Shown here one piece after another: positions 58,953-64,000 of a stretch of 64,000 nt of DNA (positions within the stretch are counted from its first letter, which is position 1; each line of letters opens with the position of its first letter). The stretch lies in assembly GCF_031143425.1 (NCBI RefSeq), contig NC_090440.1, positions 337,159,844 through 337,223,843 on the forward strand. The letters run 5' to 3'. Position numbers and translations under genes: made by a program. The stretch comes from Pleurodeles waltl (Eukaryota > Chordata > Amphibia > Caudata > Salamandridae). The notes under the pieces are model-generated. The model was not told the origin of the DNA, ran no database searches, and saw only the letters and a list, made by a program, of their open reading frames with translations.

Positions 58953-60215
58953 CGCCTCGACAGTCCGCCCGAGTCCTCTGCTTAGTGTACTATTCTCCCT
59001 CCTCTAAGTCCATTTGGGGCATGGGCTTTCTGTGACCGTTGGTTCTTACTTCTATTCTATCCTTCCTTTTTTTTCCCCTTTTTTCCCCTTCTCCTTGCTC
59101 TTCTATGAGCGTTTTCTCTCATTTGTGGTTCATCGTTTTCTTCCTTTGCCTTTTCCCCCTTTAGTTGCTATGTCAGAGTGGATCTACCTGACTTTGTTTT
59201 CAGTTGAGAGAGGAGGTTATATCCTTGTCGGTTCGTTATGATAGAACCGGTGTGGGGGTTGTCATAGCCCAGAGTATTTATGTGGGTTTAGTCACTTTTC
59301 CCTATACCTGGCTCTTTTGTGCTTGTTGTTACGTACAGGGAACGATGGGGGAGTGTGGCCTCCTCTGAGCCCTTCACCTGTCGTCTGGGCTGGTCGGGGT
59401 TGCACGTGGCTGTGTTCCTGTGGGGAGAGGATTGAATGCGGTGTGTGTGCTTGTCGTCGCCTCTCTGTTCATCGTCTGTCCCACTGCCCCTTTTTTTTCT
59501 CCACTTTACGCTTTACTTTAGTCCCCTCCGCGCCCTCTCTTTTTGTCTCTCCACTTCATCCTCCTCGTCCCCGTTTGTTCCCCTCTTCCCCTCTAGTATC
59601 TCCTCTGTCCTCTCACAGCTTACAGTTTTTCAATGTTATTTATAGTTTATGGGAGAGAGAGGAGAAGTAATTGCGCTTGATATCTCCGTGGGGGGAACGG
59701 GGGAGGGGGTGTTCCGATCTTCCGGTGGTTTTCGGTTTATGGAGAAGGGTGGCGGAGGAGGTGGGGGGAGATCGTACCTCCATTGGTTTGCACTTTTTCG
59801 GTCATCCTGGCTCTTCTACCGGCCCGTCGTGTAGAATGCGGGTCTTTGACGCCTCAGCGGATCTCCCCGGGAGATCTGTGTATCGCGTGTAAACTACTCC
59901 TCACGGTCCCGTGGCTCGTCAGTTTGTTCCACGGCCGCGCCGTACCCGGCTCTCCTTTTACGCGACTCTGCCTCTCCAGCCAGGCCCTCTCTGTCGGAAA
60001 GGAGAGGACCTGGACAGGTCGCAAGTTTTTGGCCTCCCGGCTCGCCCTCACGGTGTCTCCAGGCTTCGGTCCGGGGCACAACGGCTGTCGGAGCGGGTGT
60101 CGTCGTGCATAGTATGTTTTCCTGCCATCTCAGCGCCCCCGCCGCCGCCGTATTTGCCTCGACGCGGAGCTCTCGTATTAGGTAGCCATCTTTCCTCGTG
60201 GCCAGGCCACGCCCC
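58953..60215 (-). promoter_or_regulatory. L1 5' UTR and internal promoter
   Basis: 1.26 kb, GC-rich at its outer end with CpG-dense stretches (60070-60170). It begins GGGGCGTGGCCTGGCCACGA. AAGATGGC lies at 60192-60185, about 24 bases from the first base. That word, near the very 5' end, is the YY1 site arrangement known from mammalian L1. Confidence 0.6.
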
Positions 60216-61780
60216 TGAGGTACCATTTTTATTGGGAGACTTGGGGAAACGCTGGGTGGAAGGAAATTTGTGGCTCCTCTCAGATTCCAGAACTTTCTGT
60301 CACTGAAATGTGAGGAAAATTTGTTTTTTTAGCCAAATTGTGAGGTTTGCAAAGGATTCTGGGTAACAGAACCTGGTCAGAGCCCCACAAGTCACCCCAT
60401 CTTGGATTCCCCTAGGTCTCTAGTTTTCAAAAATGCACAGGTTTGGTAGGTTTCCCTAGGTGCCGGCTGAGCTAGAGGCCAAAATCTACAGGTAGGCACA
60501 TTGCAAAAAACACCTCTGTTTTCTGTAAAAAAATGGGATGTGTCCACGTTGTGTTCTGGGCTATTTCCTTTCGTGAGCGCTAGGCCTACCCAAACAAGTG
60601 AGGTACCATTTTTATCGGGAGACTTGGGGGAATGCTGGGTGGAATGAAATTTGTGGCTCCTCTCAGATTCCAGATCTTTCTGTCACCGAAATGTGAGGAA
60701 AATTTGTTTTTTTTGCCAAATTTTGAGGTTTGAAAAGGATTCTGGGTAACAGAACATGGTCAGAGCCCCTCAAGTCACCCCATCTTGGATTCCCCTAGGT
60801 CTCTAGTCTTCAAAAATGCACAGGTTTGGTAGGTTTCCCTAGGTGCTGGCTGAGCTAGAGGCCAAAATCTACAGGTAGGCACATTGCAAAAAACACCTCT
60901 GTTTTCTGTCAAAAAATGGGATGTGTCCACCTTGTTTTTTAGGCTATTTCCTTCCATGGGCGGTAGGCCTACCCACACAAGTGAGGTACCATTTTTACCG
61001 GGAGGCTTGGGGGAACACTAGGTGGAAGGAAATTTGTGGCTCCTCTCAGATTCTAGAGCTTTCTGTCACCGAAATGTGAGGAAAATGTATTTTTTTAGCC
61101 AAATTTTGAGGTTTGAAAAGGATTCTGGGTAACAGAACCTGGTCAGAGCCCCACAAGTCACCCCATCTTGGATTCCCCTAGGTCTCTAGTTTTCAAAAAT
61201 GCACAGGTTTGGTAGGTTTCCCTAGGTGCCGGCTGAGCTAGAGGCCAAAATCTACAGGTAGGCACTTTGCAAAAAACACCTCTGTTTTCTGTCAAAAAAT
61301 GGGATGTGTCCACGTTGTGTTTTGGGGCATTTCCTGTCACAGGTGCTAGGCCTACCCACACAAGTGAGGTATCATTTTTATCGGGAGACTTGGGGGAACG
61401 CTGGGTGGAAGGTAATTTGTGGCTCCTCTCAGATTCCAGATCTTTCTGTCACCGAAATGTGAGGAAAATGTGTTTTTTTAGCCAAATTTTGAGGTTTGTA
61501 AAGGATTCTGGGTAACAGAACCTGGTCAGAGCCCCACAAGTCACCCCATCTTGGATTCTCCTAGGTCTCTAGTTTTCTAAAATGCACAGGTTTGGTAGGT
61601 TTCCCTAGGTGCCGGCTGAGCTAGAGGCCAAAATCTACAAGTAGGCACTTTGCCAAAAACACCTCTGTTTTCTGTCAAAAAATGGGATGTGTCCACGTTG
61701 TGTTTTGGGGCATTTCCTGTCGCGGGCGCTAGGCCTACCCACACAAGTGAGGTATCATTTTTATCGGGAGACTTGGGGGA
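60216..61780. repeat. 383-bp satellite array, right block (about 4 units)
   Basis: The array resumes in the same phase right after the L1 (TGAGGTACCATTTTTATTGG). Anchors at about 60521, 60896, 61279 and 61662. It ends at ACTTGGGGGAATATAG. Confidence 0.92.
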
Positions 61781-62826
61781 ATATAGAATAGCAAAACAAG
61801 TGTTATTGCCCCTTGTCTTTCTCTACATTCTTTCCTTCCAAATATAAGAGAGTGTGTAAAAAAGACGTCTATTCGAGAAATGCCCTGCAATTCACATTCT
61901 AGTATGGGCACCCCGGAATTTAGAGATGTGCAAATAACCACTGCTTCTCAACACCTTATCTTGTGCCCATTTTGGAAATACAAAGGTTTTCTTGATAGCT
62001 ATTTTTTACTCTTCATATTTCAGCAAATAAATTGCTGTATACCCGGTATGGAATGAAAACCCACTGCAGGGTGCAGGTCATTTATTGGCTCTGGGTACCT
62101 AGAGTTCTTGATGAACCTACAAGGCCTATATATCCCCGCAACCAAAAGAGTCCAGCAGACGTAACAGTATATTGCTTTCAAAAATCTGACATTGCAGGAA
62201 AAAGTTACATAGTAAAACGTAGAGAAAAATTGCAGTTGTTTTCACCTCAATTTCAATATTTTTTTTTTTTTCAGTTGTTATTTTCTGTAGGAAACCCTTG
62301 TAGGATCTACACAAATTACCACTTGCTGAATTCAGAATGTTGTCTACTTTTCAGAAATTTTACGGTTTCTGGGATCCAGCATTGGTTTCACGCCCATTTC
62401 TGTCCCTGACTGGAAGGAGGCTGAAAGCACAAAAAATCGTAAAAATGGGGTATGTCCCAGTAAAATTGTGTTGAAAAATTGGGTTTTCTGATTCAAGTCT
62501 GCCTGTTCCTTAAAGCTGGGAAGCGGGTGATTTTAGCACTGCAAACCCTTTGTTGATGTCATTTTCAGGGAAAAACCACAAGCCTTCTTCTGCAGCCCCT
62601 TTTTCCCATTTTTTGGAAAAAATGCGAAATGTTCACTGTATTTTGGCTAATTTCTTGGCCTCCTTCTGGGGAACCCACAAAGTCTGGGTACCTCTAGACT
62701 CCCTAGGATATTGGAAAAAAAGGATACAAATTGGCGTGGGTAGCTTATGTGAACAAAAAGTTATGAGGGCCTAAGCACCAAAAAAGGCTCGGCACAGGAG
62801 GTGGAAAAGGCCTGGCAGCGAAGGTG
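61781..62826. other. Unique right part of the TTAA-type element
   Basis: About 1 kb non-coding from the last satellite unit to the right end. It contains a T-run (62261-62273) but no reading frame of note. The outer 30 bases read GGAAAAGGCC then TGGCAGCGAAGGTG before TTAA. Confidence 0.6.
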
Positions 62827-62877
62827 TTAATGGCCATCCTATCCGGCTCCTTAATGTATCTCACATACCCCCACCAA

Positions 62878-63501
62878 TCACACCATGTTGGAGCTGAGGA
62901 TTGACACAACTTTTACAAATTTCCTTCCCTGACAAGAAATCAGGTAGAAGATCAACGTAAGCTGTTTTACCAAGACGGATGCCACTGCTGACTCCTTTTG
63001 TAATAAGATGAAGATTATCATAGCAGATCTTGCCTCCATGGCTATGCCTACAGTCTCACAACCTTTTTGCCAGTAACCCTCCCGGTTTGGGCACCTGTCA
63101 AACATATGGACGTCATCTGTGTCTGAAGGTCCAAACCTTTTCCACCTGGAAAACTCGCTCTGATTTATCGGAGACCAGTAAGCTCTGTGGAGGGTGAGAA
63201 AGTGGTTTCTCCTGAGTGCAGCAGATTTAATCACTGAGTAAAGCATATTCATTGAAACTTGACTAAAGTCCCACAGCTCTGCACATGGCAAGTAACTATC
63301 CCAAATTTAGTGCAGAGGTTTCATATTCTCCTTGGCTTCTCCCAGGTGATGCGTATTCCAATTTGACACTTTATTCTTCCCTGAGTTCCTGAATGTCCCT
63401 TTCCATTGAATTTGTCTCATTCTCAGTCCACCCCTGATTATTGAGCCATGCATTAATCTAATGGAAACCTTAAAAGAGTTGCTTTTGTCATCTTTTCCCA
63501 T
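62878..63501 (-). pseudogene. Degraded L1/Tx1-like ORF2 C-terminal remnant
   Basis: Two minus-strand frames in order: 63501-63307 (LMHGSIIRGGLRMRQIQWKG) and 63291-62878, which has AALRRNHFLTLHRAYWSP, then DDVHMFDRCPNREGYWQK. The LHRAYxTP and HMFWxCPxxxxYW phrases mark the region after the reverse transcriptase in L1/Tx1-type ORF2. The first Cys pair of the Cys/His motif is not visible. The endonuclease and reverse transcriptase are absent, and the frames do not join. It differs from the L1 at 51329 and is much older. Confidence 0.6.
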
Positions 63502-64000
63502 GTGTCCTAGGGTAAACCCCTTACATCAGCTACCCCCAGTTAGTTACACCATACTCACTCACAGGTTTGGCTAGATGATCCATCAGACATTCTGAAAGCA
63601 TATTTTAGATATCAAAGTAATACTTTACACTGTCAACACTTCATTTTGGGGATTTGTATATCATATGTTTAAAGTAAGCAATGTGGTGTGTTGCTCGTTG
63701 CGGAGTGTTAAGTCCTATATGTCTTGCTGTTGGTAAAGCCTAGTTTCACTAGGGGTTTGATGAATATAAAGGTTTTTGCTTATTAATCAATTGATATAGT
63801 TTTCATATTCCATATCTTGGATCTAAAATCTGTGTATGAAAATTGATGAAAGTATTGCTTCCTGCTAGCAAAGTCATTGTGTCATGTGTTGTTTCATAGT
63901 GATGTGTGAAGTACTGTACAGGAGCCCAAGCTGTGAGATGCACCTCTTACTAAATGTTCATCTAAAACACAGTTCCCAGCCCCCCAGATACACTAAGGCA
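63502..64000. other. Spacer to window end, no gene
   Basis: AT-rich, no conserved frame or repeat terminus seen. Confidence 0.35.

Larger units (their letters stand above)
51329..60215 (-). mobile_element. L1-clade LINE, about 8.9 kb, full-length
   Basis: It splits one satellite unit. TGAGATACCATTTTT at 51314-51328 and TGAGGTACCATTTTT at 60216-60230 form a 15-bp target duplication with one change. The T-rich tract at 51329-51348 is the poly(A) tail of a minus-strand insertion, at a TTTTT/AT nick site fitting L1 endonuclease. Order from the 5' end: GC-rich 5' UTR (60215-58953), ORF1 (58952-57821), a 1.9-kb spacer, ORF2 (55907-52193), 3' UTR. It is complete but mutated. Confidence 0.88.
44379..62826. 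mobile_element. Giant non-coding TTAA-type (piggyBac-like) element with nested L1
   Basis: The left end is CCCCTTCTGTGCC (44379-44391); the right end, read inverted, is CACCTTCGCTGCC, matching at 10 of 13 positions. The right end abuts TTAA (62827-62830); at the left the corresponding four bases are ATAT, so that copy of the target has changed. C-rich ends next to TTAA are the hallmark of the piggyBac superfamily. A subterminal hairpin GTGCCGC/GCGGCAC (44387-44420) encloses GTAATGGTTAC. In order, the interior has GC hairpin repeats, the 383-bp satellite and a unique 1-kb right part. It encodes nothing. Without the L1 it is about 9.6 kb. The same order of parts is what I recall for a repeat family in newt genomes, but that is memory, not a search. 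Confidence 0.6.

Overview
This window looks like gene-poor DNA from a very large vertebrate genome, most likely a salamander or newt. The evidence is the near-total cover by long, nested, mutually related transposable elements. I also recall several of these repeat families from newt sequence, but I could not run a search. I see no host protein-coding gene, rRNA, tRNA or CRISPR array. Every recognisable coding stretch belongs to a mobile element and is broken.

Layout. 1-6170: remains of a PIF/Harbinger DNA transposon, with a HARBI1-like transposase on the minus strand (cut by the window start) diverging from a three-exon Myb/SANT-like gene on the plus strand. A solo LTR with TATA box, poly(A) signal and 4-bp target duplication sits in its second intron. 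6171-10945: a scrambled mosaic of two LTR-like families, called LTR-A and LTR-B here. 10957-14866: a 39-bp tandem array split by a complete 2968-bp LTR-A copy. 14986-15569: a Harbinger-type MITE. 16164-19093: a third LTR-A copy. 19094-27530: a second Harbinger block with two inverted Myb/SANT genes, one transposase exon, coding and 3' minisatellites, and a terminal region rich in GGCGGT motifs. 27531-44378: mostly unrecognised sequence with a 95-bp-arm inverted repeat, an irregular minisatellite, a G-rich 45-bp tandem repeat, and palindromic TAA-flanked MITEs at 32602, 36846 and 40028.

44379-62826: the most striking part. One large TTAA-type (piggyBac-like ends) element without coding capacity holds an array of GC-rich hairpins followed by about 18 copies of a 383-bp satellite. 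An 8.9-kb L1-clade retrotransposon (minus strand, about 51329-60215) has inserted into one satellite unit, with a 15-bp target duplication. Its ORF2 is nearly complete (endonuclease, reverse transcriptase, C-terminal Cys/His motif) but carries two frameshifts and a YADD-to-YADY change at the catalytic site. ORF1 has one frameshift and one stop. Beyond the large element, 62878-63501 holds a degraded L1/Tx1-like ORF2 tail.

How the parts relate: the Harbinger transposase and Myb partner normally act together in transposition. L1 ORF1 and ORF2 form an RNP. The MITEs, the TTAA element and the LTR-like repeats have no proteins of their own and depend on enzymes encoded elsewhere.
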